Of a DNA stretch of 64,000 nt, positions 8,662-17,173 are shown in pieces. The stretch is taken from positions 801,001 to 865,000 of the forward strand of contig NZ_CP036132.1 in NCBI RefSeq assembly GCF_018742245.1, given 5' to 3'. Both the position numbers and the translations under genes were made by a program. The first letter of the stretch is position 1. Each line of letters begins with the position of its first letter. The DNA is from Bacillus mycoides (GTDB lineage: Bacteria > Bacillota > Bacilli > Bacillales > Bacillaceae_G). The notes beneath the pieces are model-generated. The model was not told where the DNA came from. It saw only the letters and a list, made by a program, of their open reading frames with translations, and searched no databases.

Positions 8662-9441
8662 GTGGATAGAATGTATGAAGAAAGCGCACTGTTTGAACAT
8701 AAATTTTGGCTCAAAGTTCTCGGGGATCATGCTCAGTTTTTACTAGATGCTTTAGCTCCACAGGAGAAAGAAGATATAGAGAAAGCCACCTATTTTGTAG
8801 GGGAATTCACGAAATTTTTAAATGAAATTCATACTGTAAATTTTATTGCATTTTCAAAAGATGCAGAACAAGCTGCAGAGGAGATTCGAGCATTTAAATT
8901 AAATATTATACAAAAGCAATTGGAAGGTAAAATTGTAATTCATTTTACTCCGACTTTTATTAATCATATGGTAAATGAAGTGGAGGAATATATAACAGTA
9001 TTAGAATACTTAGGGAGGGGAGAAGTCCCGCCCATTTTTCATGAACTACACTATCATCTCGCGTGGTTAACGGATGCAGCAGGGCATGCTGGTTCTATTT
9101 CAGGCGGATTAGATGTTGTGGAAAAAAGATTGAAGGAGAAAAGTGATTTGTTCGCTAAACATTTTGAACAATTTTATTTAAAAGCAGTTGAAATGACAGG
9201 TTATTTACGGGCAGAACTGAAACATTTTCCAGCTTTGAAGAAGTTTACAAAAGACGTTTCACTAGAGCTAAAGTTATTCTCGCATTTCCTTCGAGAAGTA
9301 GAAGAATTAGAGTTGTCTGAGCAAATATTAAGTTCATTATCAGCCAGGATGGCGGATCATATGGCGAGGGAGGAGTGTTACTATTTATTGAAGTTAGCAC
9401 AATCCTCAGGGTTAGAGATACCGAAATGTAATCCGCTTTAA
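8662..9441 (+). CDS. DUF2935 domain protein
   Basis: Two helical DUF2935 repeats are visible. The first starts near YEESALFEHKFWLKVLGDHA, the second near residues 120-145, with conserved His/Glu positions (HELHYHLAWLTDAAGHAG) suggesting a ferritin/hemerythrin-like metal-binding bundle. The function is unknown in the family. GTG 8662 is chosen because GGGGGG lies 5 bases upstream; an ATG at 8638 overlapping the VOC stop is the alternative and adds eight residues. The protein is cytosolic with no signal peptide. Confidence 0.8.
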   Translation: MDRMYEESALFEHKFWLKVLGDHAQFLLDALAPQEKEDIEKATYFVGEFTKFLNEIHTVNFIAFSKDAEQAAEEIRAFKLNIIQKQLEGKIVIHFTPTFINHMVNEVEEYITVLEYLGRGEVPPIFHELHYHLAWLTDAAGHAGSISGGLDVVEKRLKEKSDLFAKHFEQFYLKAVEMTGYLRAELKHFPALKKFTKDVSLELKLFSHFLREVEELELSEQILSSLSARMADHMAREECYYLLKLAQSSGLEIPKCNPL

Positions 9442-9572
9442 AAATAGATTGTAGGGAAGAATAAGCAGACAAATTGTAACAGTGATAGAAGTATGTGAAC
9501 AGGTTTCATTATGAAAAAAATATTGACAAGCCCCTCCAAATATCTTAATGTGATTGTATAAAATTGTGTATC

Positions 9573-9686
9573 TAAAGGGGAGTAACTTATTACAGTAAAG
9601 TCGTCATTACAGGGAGAAACCCTCGGCTTTATTGGCAACGTTTTGTTGTTAGTGAGACCTTTACCAGCAATGGTAAAGGCCCCTTA
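9573..9686 (+). ncRNA. yybP-ykoY manganese riboswitch aptamer
   Basis: The conserved aptamer segments are present in order: AAAGGGGAGTA, a stem, GTCGTCATTACAGG, the CCCTCGG stem side, and GTGAGACCTTTACC. P1 pairs TAAAGGGG (9573-9580) with CCCCTTA (9680-9686). The family binds Mn2+ across two docked helices. It is followed by an intrinsic terminator and then DUF1232-dedA. GGTAAAGG near 9671-9678 can also pair with the 5' arm of that terminator, which suggests antitermination on Mn2+ binding. Confidence 0.9.
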
Positions 9687-9697
9687 TTGTCTTTTTT

Positions 9698-9730
9698 AGG
9701 ACCCTTACCATATTTGGTAGGGTCCTTTTT
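9698..9730 (+). terminator. Riboswitch-controlled terminator
   Basis: AGGACCCTTACCA and its near-complement fold around a 4-base loop, followed by five T residues, 12 bases after the aptamer. It acts as the expression platform of the Mn2+ riboswitch. Confidence 0.85.
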
Positions 9731-9754
9731 GTATACAAAGAGAGGAGCTAGAAA

Positions 9755-10036
9755 ATGAAAAAACTTATTAGTAGATTAAGAGTTGTATTTCATGTCCGCC
9801 GTTTTGTTTCATTCCTATTTGACTTTTTCACTTCAAAAGAGGTTTCCATAAAGAAGAAAATTTTATCTATTGCTTTTTTAGTTGGGTATGTTGCGATGCC
9901 ACTCGACTTCATTCCAGACTTCTTGCCGTTTATTGGTATTTTAGATGACATTGGAATTGTGTTATTCATTTTGAATCGAATCGTAAAGATGGCACCAGTT
10001 CAATTGCAAGAAAAGCATAATGTGAATATAGGATAG
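9755..10036 (+). CDS. DUF1232 (YkvA-type) membrane protein
   Basis: This 93-residue protein contains the DUF1232 signature YVAMPLDFIPDFLPFIGILD followed by DIG (residues 48-70) and a second hydrophobic stretch. The molecular role of the family is unknown. It lies 25 bases after the Mn2+ riboswitch terminator and 12 bases before dedA, so its transcription should rise with Mn2+. Published descriptions of the ena1 locus place a 93-residue DUF1232 gene and dedA just upstream, as seen here. Confidence 0.85.
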   Translation: MKKLISRLRVVFHVRRFVSFLFDFFTSKEVSIKKKILSIAFLVGYVAMPLDFIPDFLPFIGILDDIGIVLFILNRIVKMAPVQLQEKHNVNIG

Positions 10037-10048
10037 GGGGTTAAAAGT

Positions 10049-10654
10049 ATGGAGCAAATTATTTTAGATATAATTGAGTATTTAAAGCAGTTTTCTTATT
10101 TTGGAGTTGTGTTAGCTTTAACTTTTGAGTTTATTCCAGCAGAGGTAGTTTTGCCGCTTGTTGGGTATTGGGTGTACGAGGGAGATATGAATTTTTGGCT
10201 TGCGGTGTTAGCCGGAACACTTGGTGGAACGACAGGACCATTAACGTTATATGCGCTCGGTTATTACGGCGGGCGCCCTGTATTGGTGAAATACGGTAAA
10301 TATTTCTTCATTAAAGAAGAACAAATTCAAAAAGCAGATGATTTCTTTGAGAAATATGGACCGGTTGTAGCATTTGTTGGACGCTTCGTCCCGGGAGTTC
10401 GAACGCTTATTTCCATTCCGTGTGGTATGGCGAAAATGAACATATGGAAATTTAGCATATATACATTTGTAGCAATGTTCCCGTTAACGACTTTGTATAT
10501 TTATTTTGGAATGAAATTAGGTCCGCATTGGGAAAAAGCAGCGGGTGTTGTTGGACAATATATGTTACCTATATTAGTCGTCGTTCTTATTGTTGTAGGT
10601 AGTATCTTTATCTATAAATTTATGAAAAAACGAAATAAAACTGAATCTATTTAG
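10049..10654 (+). CDS. DedA-family membrane protein
   Basis: This 201-residue protein has five or so hydrophobic segments and the DedA/SNARE-assoc core: FEFIPAEVVLPLVGYW near 27-42, a re-entrant GTLGGTTGPLTLYALGYYGG near 62-81, and FVGRFVPGVRTLISIPCGMA near 113-132 with the conserved Arg residues. DedA proteins act in membrane homeostasis; some recycle undecaprenyl phosphate or move phospholipids. The Mn2+ riboswitch control hints at a metal-stress link. The stop lies directly before a bcr1-like repeat. Confidence 0.88.
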   Translation: MEQIILDIIEYLKQFSYFGVVLALTFEFIPAEVVLPLVGYWVYEGDMNFWLAVLAGTLGGTTGPLTLYALGYYGGRPVLVKYGKYFFIKEEQIQKADDFFEKYGPVVAFVGRFVPGVRTLISIPCGMAKMNIWKFSIYTFVAMFPLTTLYIYFGMKLGPHWEKAAGVVGQYMLPILVVVLIVVGSIFIYKFMKKRNKTESI

Positions 10655-10739
10655 TTTATTTTGCTATTTGCGGGCAGTAAGATTCCCACCTCAAAACTTA
10701 GCTGTAAGGCAAAGTTTTGAGGTGGGAGTTTTACTTTAC
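10655..10739. repeat. Short bcr1-like repeat remnant
   Basis: An 85-bp derivative retains the CGGGCAGTAAGA start and the CCCACCTCAAAACTTAG hairpin but lacks the other half. Left edge TTTAT, right edge TTTAC. It starts at the dedA stop codon and can serve as a hairpin terminator. Confidence 0.7.
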
Positions 10740-10839
10740 ATTATGATGTGATTATTTTTGGAAATAGATGAATAGTACAGGCAAAAGACTCTGCAGGACA
10801 TACACATATAAGGAATAAAAAAGAAAGAAGGGAAAGACT

Positions 10840-11220
10840 ATGTCTTGTGAATGCTCAGGAACAGTTTTAACGTGTTGTCCAGATGATAGTAGCAATTTTG
10901 TACAAGATAAAGTTTGTAATCCATGGTCTAGTGCTGCAGCTAGTACATTTACTGTGTATACGAATAATGTAAACCAAAATATTGTTGGAACGGGTTATTT
11001 AACTTACGATGTTGGACCAGGAGTTAGTCCTGCAAACCAAATTACAGTGACAGTACTGGGCTCAGGCGGAGGAACAATTCAAACGTTTACCGTTTCTGAA
11101 GGAACAAGTATTTCGTTCACGTTTCGTCGTTTTGATATTATTCAAATTACGACGCCAGCTACTCCATTAGGAACTTATCAAGGAGAGTTTTGTATTACTA
11201 CACGTTATTTAATTTCATAG
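10840..11220 (+). CDS. ena1A: Endospore appendage subunit Ena1A
   Basis: This 126-residue DUF3992 protein starts MSCECSGTVLTCCPDDSSNF. The N-terminal connector with paired cysteines (C3, C5, C12, C13) precedes a beta-jellyroll and a conserved end EFCITTRYLIS. Ena1 subunits polymerise on the spore into S-type fibres cross-linked by disulfides between N-terminal connectors and neighbouring subunits. It has a GAAGGGAAAG ribosome site and lies 16 bases before ena1B. A CATACACATA at 10799-10808 resembles a mother-cell (sigma-E/K) -10 box, but the -35 is not convincing. Confidence 0.93.
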   Translation: MSCECSGTVLTCCPDDSSNFVQDKVCNPWSSAAASTFTVYTNNVNQNIVGTGYLTYDVGPGVSPANQITVTVLGSGGGTIQTFTVSEGTSISFTFRRFDIIQITTPATPLGTYQGEFCITTRYLIS

Positions 11221-11236
11221 AGAGGGGAAAAATAAG

Positions 11237-11590
11237 ATGGGGAATTGTAGTACTAATCTTTCATGCTGTGCAAATTCGCAAAAAACGATTGTTCAAGATA
11301 AAGTTTGTATTGATTGGACTGCAGCAGCTGCTGCTGAAGTGATTTATGCAGATAATATTGCTCAAGATATTTATGCATCGGGGTATTTGAAAGTAGCTAC
11401 TGGTACTGGTCCTGTTACAATTGTGTTTTATAGTGGTGGGATAGCAGGGACTGCGGTAGAAACAATTGTTGTTGCAAGTGGAAGTAGCGCATCTTTTACA
11501 GTTCGTCGTTTTGATACTGTTACAATTCTTGGGACAGCAGCTGCAGAAACGGGAGAATTTTGCATGACGATTCGTTATGCTTTATCATAG
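11237..11590 (+). CDS. ena1B: Endospore appendage subunit Ena1B
   Basis: This 117-residue DUF3992 protein, a paralogue of Ena1A, starts MGNCSTNLSCCANSQKTIVQ and shares VQDKVC, FTVRRFDTVTIL and GEFCMTIRY. The connector cysteines C4, C10 and C11 are in the position that forms inter-subunit disulfides in the known fibre. Ena1B is the major structural subunit in the described system. It is co-directional with ena1A and followed by a strong terminator. Confidence 0.93.
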   Translation: MGNCSTNLSCCANSQKTIVQDKVCIDWTAAAAAEVIYADNIAQDIYASGYLKVATGTGPVTIVFYSGGIAGTAVETIVVASGSSASFTVRRFDTVTILGTAAAETGEFCMTIRYALS

Positions 11591-11610
11591 GATATTATAA
11601 TATTAAAATA

Positions 11611-11649
11611 AAAAAACGTGCAAACTATTTCGTAGTTTGCACGTTTTTT
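11611..11649. terminator. Bidirectional terminator between ena1B and ena1C
   Basis: A 17-bp perfect inverted repeat (AAAAAACGTGCAAACTA and its complement) has a 5-base loop and T run. Confidence 0.85.
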
Positions 11650-11707
11650 AGTGAACTTTTGGATATTTTACAAAAGTAATAGTTGTTTGTAGATAAAAAT
11701 AATGCAA

Positions 11708-12172
11708 TCATACGCAATCTCGCTTTGATCTGCAATAAGTGAGTTGAAAACAATAGCGTCCCTCTATATAAATAGAAGGATCTGTTGGAATATCTATTAT
11801 CGAAACAGATTGTAAATTAGATCCTGTGTATGAAAATGTATTACCTGGTAAAACGGTGAAAGTACTTATATTATTGCCTACTATTTGCACGAATAAAGCA
11901 TTTGCACTATTCCTATTGTTATATACAGATATAGTGCCGGAAACTGAAATAACTCCATCGGATTCCCAAATTTTTAATGTTGGATAGGTTTGTTTTAGTT
12001 GTCTTTGAGAAACTGGGATAAAATCATTTGAGATAAAGATATTACCGGCGAATTCATTTGTAACAAGTTCAGCATTGCAGGTAGGGGGTGGTGGAATTGG
12101 AGGGCAAGGACATGTTGGCTGACAGATGATAGATAAAGGAGCAAAGCAACCAATATTTTTATGGGGTTTCAA
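11708..12172 (-). CDS. ena1C: Endospore appendage protein Ena1C
   Basis: This 154-residue DUF3992 protein on the opposite strand converges on ena1A-ena1B. The N-terminal part is cysteine/proline-rich ([12 protein letters not shown], residues 21-32), followed by the jellyroll with [20 protein letters not shown] and YCFQLTYC near the end. Ena1C is reported as needed for S-type fibre assembly without being the main subunit. The ATG is preceded by AAAGGAGGGA. Its promoter lies in the 309-bp divergent region before the phosphoesterase gene. Confidence 0.9.
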   Translation of the reverse strand: MKPHKNIGCFAPLSIICQPTCPCPPIPPPPTCNAELVTNEFAGNIFISNDFIPVSQRQLKQTYPTLKIWESDGVISVSGTISVYNNRNSANALFVQIVGNNISTFTVLPGNTFSYTGSNLQSVSIIDIPTDPSIYIEGRYCFQLTYCRSKRDCV

Positions 12173-12481
12173 TAGGATTCCCTCCTTTTGAAATGTTATT
12201 TACTATTATTAAATGTAACAGCATGGCCGATGTGTTAAGAATGGACAAAAAAAATAAAATCGTGATAGTTTCATAGGCTCATACCTCGTAATAGTTTTTA
12301 TAGGGAAAAGTTAGTTGTCTATTAGACAAAAAGTGCTTGTTTCATGTAAATGTGGCAGTTCACATAAAGATAACTGTATATTTACAAAAATTAAACAAAT
12401 TTTATTTTTAATTTAAACGAAGTTAATATACGTTCGATACAATAATCATTGTAATTAATTTATTATATGAGGAGGATTTAC
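12173..12481. promoter_or_regulatory. Divergent intergenic region ena1C / phosphoesterase
   Basis: This 309-bp AT-rich region holds the promoters of both flanking genes. I see no firm consensus promoter, riboswitch or repeat. Confidence 0.4.
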
Positions 12482-14944
12482 GTGGAAAGAACTGCTTTAA
12501 GAAAAGTAAAAGGACTTATTGGATTATTAATGGTTTTTGTATTAGCATTCGTGTCATTTCCGTGGAGTACGTCGGTTAAAGCGGAAGGGAAAAAGCAAGA
12601 AAAGGCACCAAGTGAGAAGAAAATCGTTTTCCCAGTTGTAAGTGATGTGCATATTAAAGATAGTGGAACAGATGATACGTTCCGCTGGAAAAGAGCGATT
12701 GAGCAATTTAATACGCTTGCACCAAAGCAAGATGCGTTTGTCATTGTAGGTGATTTTACTGATTCGGGTTCAGTAAAGCAATACGATCGTTTCATGCAAG
12801 TGTATAGCGAAAATGCAAATAAAGATGCGGTACGAATGAATTCTCTAGGTAATCATGATTATTGGAACGGCTTATCTGTAGAGGGAGCACAGAAGCGTTT
12901 CTTAGAAAAGACAGGAATGGAATCGATTTATTATCATAAAGTGGTAAAAGGGTATCATTTCCTTGTTATGTCTCCAGAGGATGGGACAACACATGGCTAT
13001 TATTCGGACAAGCAAATTAATTGGTTAAAAGAAGAAATGGCAAAGGCACAAAAAGATGATCCAGAAAAACCGATTTTTGTGTTTTTACATCAACATATTA
13101 AAGATACAGTGTACGGTAGCCAAGAATGGGGAACGAAAGATAGTGCAAAAATTAATGCGGTGTTAAAAGAGTACCCACAAGTCATTACGTTTTCAGGTCA
13201 TTCACATTATCCATTAGATGATCCAAGATCGATTCATCAAAAAGACTTTACGTCTGTTGGCACATCTTCTGTAAGTTATATGGAAGTTGAAGGTGGTAAA
13301 GTACAAGGAAATATCCCGCCAGGAGCTAGCACATTAAGTCAAGGTTTATTAGTAGAAGTAGATGATAAAGAAGTAACAATTAATCGCCGTGATTTCCATA
13401 CAAATTCTTGGACAGGCGAGCCATGGAAAATTCAGTTGCCATCAAAGAAAGAAACATTTACGCATGTAGAAGATCGTGATAAAGAAAAGCCATCTTTTGC
13501 GAAAGATGCGAAATTGTCAGTATCAAATGTAACGGAAAACGCAGCAACAGTAACATTCCCACAAGCGGTGGACAACCTTCTTGTTCATTCTTATCGTGTA
13601 CAAGCGAAGGATAAACAAACGGGTGAGATTAAAAATAAGTTATTAGCATTCTCAGAGTTTTATCGTGATCCAGTTCCAAAAGAGCTTACATTTACACTTG
13701 CAGGATTAGATGGCGGGAAAGCATACACACTTGAAGTAGTTGCAATTGATTCGTTTGGCAATGAAAGCGTGCAACCGTTAACGGCAGAAATCACAACGAA
13801 AAAAGATGATATTGATCCGAATGTAAAAGTGCCAAAGGCAGACATTTTTGATGTGAATTTCTTAGATGGTACATTTAAAGACAACTCACCGTTTGGAATA
13901 AAAGGTGATGTGAAAGGGAATGTATCTATTGCATATGATAAAGCTTTAAAAACAAATGTAATGAAATTAAATGGAAAAGCAAATACATTTGGGTATCTTC
14001 CATTTTCAGCAGCACAAAAAGAAAAAGTAGCAAATTCATTTACGTTAGAAACTGTATTTTCAATGAATGAAATTCGCGGACAAGGTATTTTGCAAAATAC
14101 AGAGAGTGGTGGAATTGGTTTTGAGTCTACAGGAAGTGGCTATGTAGAATTATGGGCTCATATTGGCGGAAGCTATAAACGTGTTGGCGTTCAATTAGAA
14201 GCAAACAAAACGTATCATTTAACAGGAACGTATAACGGAAGTGAAGTAGCAATTTATGTAGATGGTAAAAAAGTAAATAGTCAGCCAGCTAGTGGGAAAG
14301 TGTATCATCCGAACGTGCCATTTGCACTTGGTGCAGATCCAGATAGCAACGGAAATGGCGGTATTCCGTTAAATGGACAAATTGCGCTCGCAAAATTATA
14401 TAGTAAAGCATTAAGTTCTTCAGAAGTAGTAGCAGCATATAACGAGTTTTCTAATCGTACAAAATTAGAGCAAGTAAATGCGTTATATGAAGAGATTGCG
14501 AAAGTGAAAGAAGTATTGGCAGGTACTTATGAATTTGGTGAAAAGCCAGGTCAATATTCACAAGAAGCTTTCAAAGAATTACAAAAAAACTATGACAATG
14601 CTAAGAAAGTGTTTGGGAATATGACAAGTACAGGAGAACAATTTGTTCAAATGTATAATGAATTAAAAACAGCAAACCAAACATTCGTACAATCAAAAGT
14701 GGCAGAAGAACAGCCAAAAACACCGAAAGAAAAATTACAAGTGAATGTTGAATTTGCAAAAGCTTTAGTAAAGAAAGCACAAGATGGAAATATAAAAGAC
14801 GGTTCAGTTAAATCATTAAGTCAAAAAATCACTGTTGCAGAAGTTGTGTTAAAAGATAAAAATGTAAAAGATGAGTATGTTGAATCAATGAATCGTACGT
14901 TAGAGAATGCTATTTCACTGGTTGAAAAAAGTATCAACAAGTAA
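12482..14944 (+). CDS. Secreted multidomain metallophosphoesterase
   Basis: This protein of about 820 residues starts at GTG 12482, after GAGGAGGA. A signal peptide ends near TSVKA. The calcineurin-like phosphoesterase core follows with DVHIKD, GDFTDSG, GNHDYW, HQH and SGHSHYP (residues about 55-250), covering the usual dinuclear metal ligands. Then come a fibronectin-III-like segment (about 330-440), a LamG/concanavalin-like domain (about 455-645, VAIYVDGKKVNSQPA) and C-terminal helical FIVAR-like repeats (about 650-820). There is no LPXTG or SLH anchor, so it is probably released or held by its C-terminal repeats. The substrate is unknown. It is monocistronic with its own terminator. Confidence 0.85.
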   Translation: MERTALRKVKGLIGLLMVFVLAFVSFPWSTSVKAEGKKQEKAPSEKKIVFPVVSDVHIKDSGTDDTFRWKRAIEQFNTLAPKQDAFVIVGDFTDSGSVKQYDRFMQVYSENANKDAVRMNSLGNHDYWNGLSVEGAQKRFLEKTGMESIYYHKVVKGYHFLVMSPEDGTTHGYYSDKQINWLKEEMAKAQKDDPEKPIFVFLHQHIKDTVYGSQEWGTKDSAKINAVLKEYPQVITFSGHSHYPLDDPRSIHQKDFTSVGTSSVSYMEVEGGKVQGNIPPGASTLSQGLLVEVDDKEVTINRRDFHTNSWTGEPWKIQLPSKKETFTHVEDRDKEKPSFAKDAKLSVSNVTENAATVTFPQAVDNLLVHSYRVQAKDKQTGEIKNKLLAFSEFYRDPVPKELTFTLAGLDGGKAYTLEVVAIDSFGNESVQPLTAEITTKKDDIDPNVKVPKADIFDVNFLDGTFKDNSPFGIKGDVKGNVSIAYDKALKTNVMKLNGKANTFGYLPFSAAQKEKVANSFTLETVFSMNEIRGQGILQNTESGGIGFESTGSGYVELWAHIGGSYKRVGVQLEANKTYHLTGTYNGSEVAIYVDGKKVNSQPASGKVYHPNVPFALGADPDSNGNGGIPLNGQIALAKLYSKALSSSEVVAAYNEFSNRTKLEQVNALYEEIAKVKEVLAGTYEFGEKPGQYSQEAFKELQKNYDNAKKVFGNMTSTGEQFVQMYNELKTANQTFVQSKVAEEQPKTPKEKLQVNVEFAKALVKKAQDGNIKDGSVKSLSQKITVAEVVLKDKNVKDEYVESMNRTLENAISLVEKSINK

Positions 14945-14952
14945 GGTATAAC

Positions 14953-14986
14953 AAAAAGAAGCTTATCATGATAGGCTTCTTTTTTG
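14953..14986. terminator. Terminator after phosphoesterase gene
   Basis: AAAGAAGC / GCTTCTTT arms enclose a TTATCATGATAG centre that is itself palindromic; a T run follows. Confidence 0.75.
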
Positions 14987-15024
14987 TTATACTAAAAGTA
15001 GTATAGAAAAAGGGAGCGAATAAT

Positions 15025-15228
15025 TTGGAAGAGAAAAAGCTAAAAAGAATTCTTGAATATGTATGGATCGCCGTTGTGCTCCTTGTAGGATATTATTTAT
15101 TAAAAGATAAAAGTATATGGGTTCTATTTTTAATGACATTTTTATTAGCGGGACTAGGAACGCTATTTATTAACTTTTTCTTTGATAGTGTAAACGCATG
15201 GAGAAAGAAAAAGAAAGAGGCGAAGTAA
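15025..15228 (+). CDS. Small two-helix membrane protein
   Basis: This 67-residue protein starts at TTG after AAAGGGAGCG. It has two hydrophobic helices (about 13-25 and 32-53) with a charged N-terminus (MEEKKLKR) and a basic tail (WRKKKKEAK). The pattern suggests a small inner-membrane protein with both ends in the cytosol. No family recognised. A bcr1-like repeat follows 54 bases downstream. Confidence 0.6.
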   Translation: MEEKKLKRILEYVWIAVVLLVGYYLLKDKSIWVLFLMTFLLAGLGTLFINFFFDSVNAWRKKKKEAK

Positions 15229-15281
15229 GGGGGAAGAAGTATACAAAAGTTGCAGGTTATGTACTAACTTGCATCGGTATA

Positions 15282-15440
15282 TTTTTCCCGCTATTAACGG
15301 GCAGTAAGACTCCCACCTCAAAATTTGGTGAATACGAGGAAGGTAGTGGGGAGACAACTGCCCGTAAGAGCCCGATTGATGAGGGCTAATAATTAGTGGG
15401 GGATGGACAAAACCCCCCACTAATTAAAGTTTCACTTTAT
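15282..15440. repeat. bcr1-like mobile repeat, full length
   Basis: This 159-bp copy contains the CCCGC(T)ATTAACGGG tip, GCAGTAAGACTCCCACCTCA, ACTGCCCGTAA, and the TTAGTGGGGG/CCCCCCACTAA hairpin, ending TTTCACTTTAT. The left flank TTTTT differs by one base from the usual TTTAT; the right flank is TTTAT. It has no coding capacity of its own. Confidence 0.85.
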
Positions 15441-15480
15441 CGTTTTACAAGCGTTAACGAAAAAACATAATAGAACGTGA

Positions 15481-15516
15481 AAATAGCTCGCCTTTATTAT
15501 AGGCGAGCTATTTTTT
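15481..15516. terminator. Bidirectional terminator at end of amino acid permease gene
   Basis: AAATAGCTCGCCT pairs with AGGCGAGCTATTT around a short loop, with flanking A and T runs. Confidence 0.8.
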
Positions 15517-16918
15517 ATGCTTCTTTTTTCTCATCATTTGTTTTTTCAGTAGCTAAATGACTATGTTTTCTAGAGTAGAAGAAGTAGACGCATAAACCGA
15601 CTATAAGCCAGACTGCAAAGCTGATCCATGTCGTTTTAGACAAATTAAGCATTAAATATAAACAACAAATAATAGCGACAACTGGTAGTGCAGGTACGAG
15701 TGGTGTACGAAAGCCTCGTTTTAAATCAGGATGAGTTTTCCGTAAAATAAGTACAGCAAAGCAAACGAATGTGAAGGCTGTTAACGTACCGATGTTTACT
15801 AAATTTGCTAGTAAATGTAGGTCTAAAAGTCCTGCTAATAAAGCGGAAACAACGCCAGTAATCCATGTGTTTAGTAAAGGGATTTTTACTTTTTTATTTA
15901 CGCGTGATAACGCTTTTGGAAGTAAGCCGTCTCGGCTCATTGCATAAGAAACACGAACTTGTCCATACATAACGACCAAAAGAACGGTTGTCATTCCTGT
16001 CATCGCACCAACTGCAAGTAGCCCCGCAATAGTATCTTCACCAACGAAATGCAGTGCAAATGCAACTGGATCAGAAACATCTAATTGCGTATAAGGAACC
16101 ATACCTGTTAAAACGAAAGATACGATCATGTATAAAACTGTACAAATAAGAAGAGAACCGATAATGCCAATTGGTAAATCACGCTGCGGTTTTTTCGTTT
16201 CTTCTGCCGCAGTTGCGATTGCATCAAAACCTAAAAAGGCGAAGAAGACAGTGGCAGCTCCCGTAATAATACCGTCGTACCCGAATGGAATGAACGGTGT
16301 CCAATTTTCAGGCTTTACATATTTTGCGCCTGCTACGATAAAGGCGATAATAACTGCTAATTTGATAAGGACCATAATATTATTAATGCGTGCGCTTTCG
16401 CGTATACCAAAACTTAAAAGACCAGTAATGAGAAGTAAAATACAAACAGCCGGTAAATCAATGAGACCACCTTTTCCTGTTCCGGGGGCCGAGGAAATAA
16501 TGGCGGGAAGGTGTATATTGAACCCTTGAAGCAATGATTGTAAATATCCAGACCAGCCAACAGCTACCGCTGCAACTGCGAGTAAATATTCGAGCATTAA
16601 ACACCAACCAACGATGAAGGCGACAACTTCTCCTACGGTCATGTATGCATAAGTATAAACACTTCCTGAGACTGGTATAGAAGAAGCGAATTCGGCATAA
16701 CAAAAAGCTACACAAGCACAAGTAAATGCAGCAATAAGGAATGATAGCATAATACCAGGACCAGAATGTTTTGCTGCTACAATACCTGTTAATACAAAAA
16801 TCCCTGTCCCAATTACGGCGCCGATTCCTAAAAACGTTAAATCGAGTGCCGTTAATGTTCTATCTAGCTGCCGTGGTGATTCAGTACTAAGCGCTTTTTT
16901 TCGTAATAATGACTTCAC
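15515..16918 (-). CDS. APC-family amino acid permease (YfnA/CAT-like)
   Basis: This 467-residue protein has about 12-14 membrane helices. The N-terminal motif LTFLGIGAVIGTGIFVLTGI (residues 29-48) is the unwound first helix that binds the substrate amine/carboxylate in APC transporters. FFAFLGFDAIATAAEETKKP near 223-242 is the family's second hallmark. The length and motifs match cationic/neutral amino acid transporters of the YfnA type. Monocistronic, with terminator immediately downstream. The substrate is not deducible. Confidence 0.88.
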   Translation of the reverse strand: MKSLLRKKALSTESPRQLDRTLTALDLTFLGIGAVIGTGIFVLTGIVAAKHSGPGIMLSFLIAAFTCACVAFCYAEFASSIPVSGSVYTYAYMTVGEVVAFIVGWCLMLEYLLAVAAVAVGWSGYLQSLLQGFNIHLPAIISSAPGTGKGGLIDLPAVCILLLITGLLSFGIRESARINNIMVLIKLAVIIAFIVAGAKYVKPENWTPFIPFGYDGIITGAATVFFAFLGFDAIATAAEETKKPQRDLPIGIIGSLLICTVLYMIVSFVLTGMVPYTQLDVSDPVAFALHFVGEDTIAGLLAVGAMTGMTTVLLVVMYGQVRVSYAMSRDGLLPKALSRVNKKVKIPLLNTWITGVVSALLAGLLDLHLLANLVNIGTLTAFTFVCFAVLILRKTHPDLKRGFRTPLVPALPVVAIICCLYLMLNLSKTTWISFAVWLIVGLCVYFFYSRKHSHLATEKTNDEKKEA

Positions 16919-17173
16919 TTTGGACTCTCCCCCCGTTTTTACATTTCCATAACTGCGAATAGTGTGAAGCCATTGGAAAAGAGTACGTAAGTGAATGTAG
17001 GTACAGTTATGGTATGTAGTTTTTTGAAATTTCTGGATTAATTTTATTATAATTCAGAATATTTTGTCAAATAAAACTTTAACAAATAAAATGCCAGTTG
17101 TAAGGAGAAACTATGTGCAGAAATAGATGCAGGTTAACAAAAAGATTTACTTTATATAGTAGGAGAAGATGCT

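Noticed and set aside
15198..15389. 63-residue plus-strand frame with GSKTPTSKFGEYEEGS-type sequence
   Set aside because: Its second half is just translation of a bcr1-like repeat; the same peptide type appears from other copies (31296-31487, 57173-57358).
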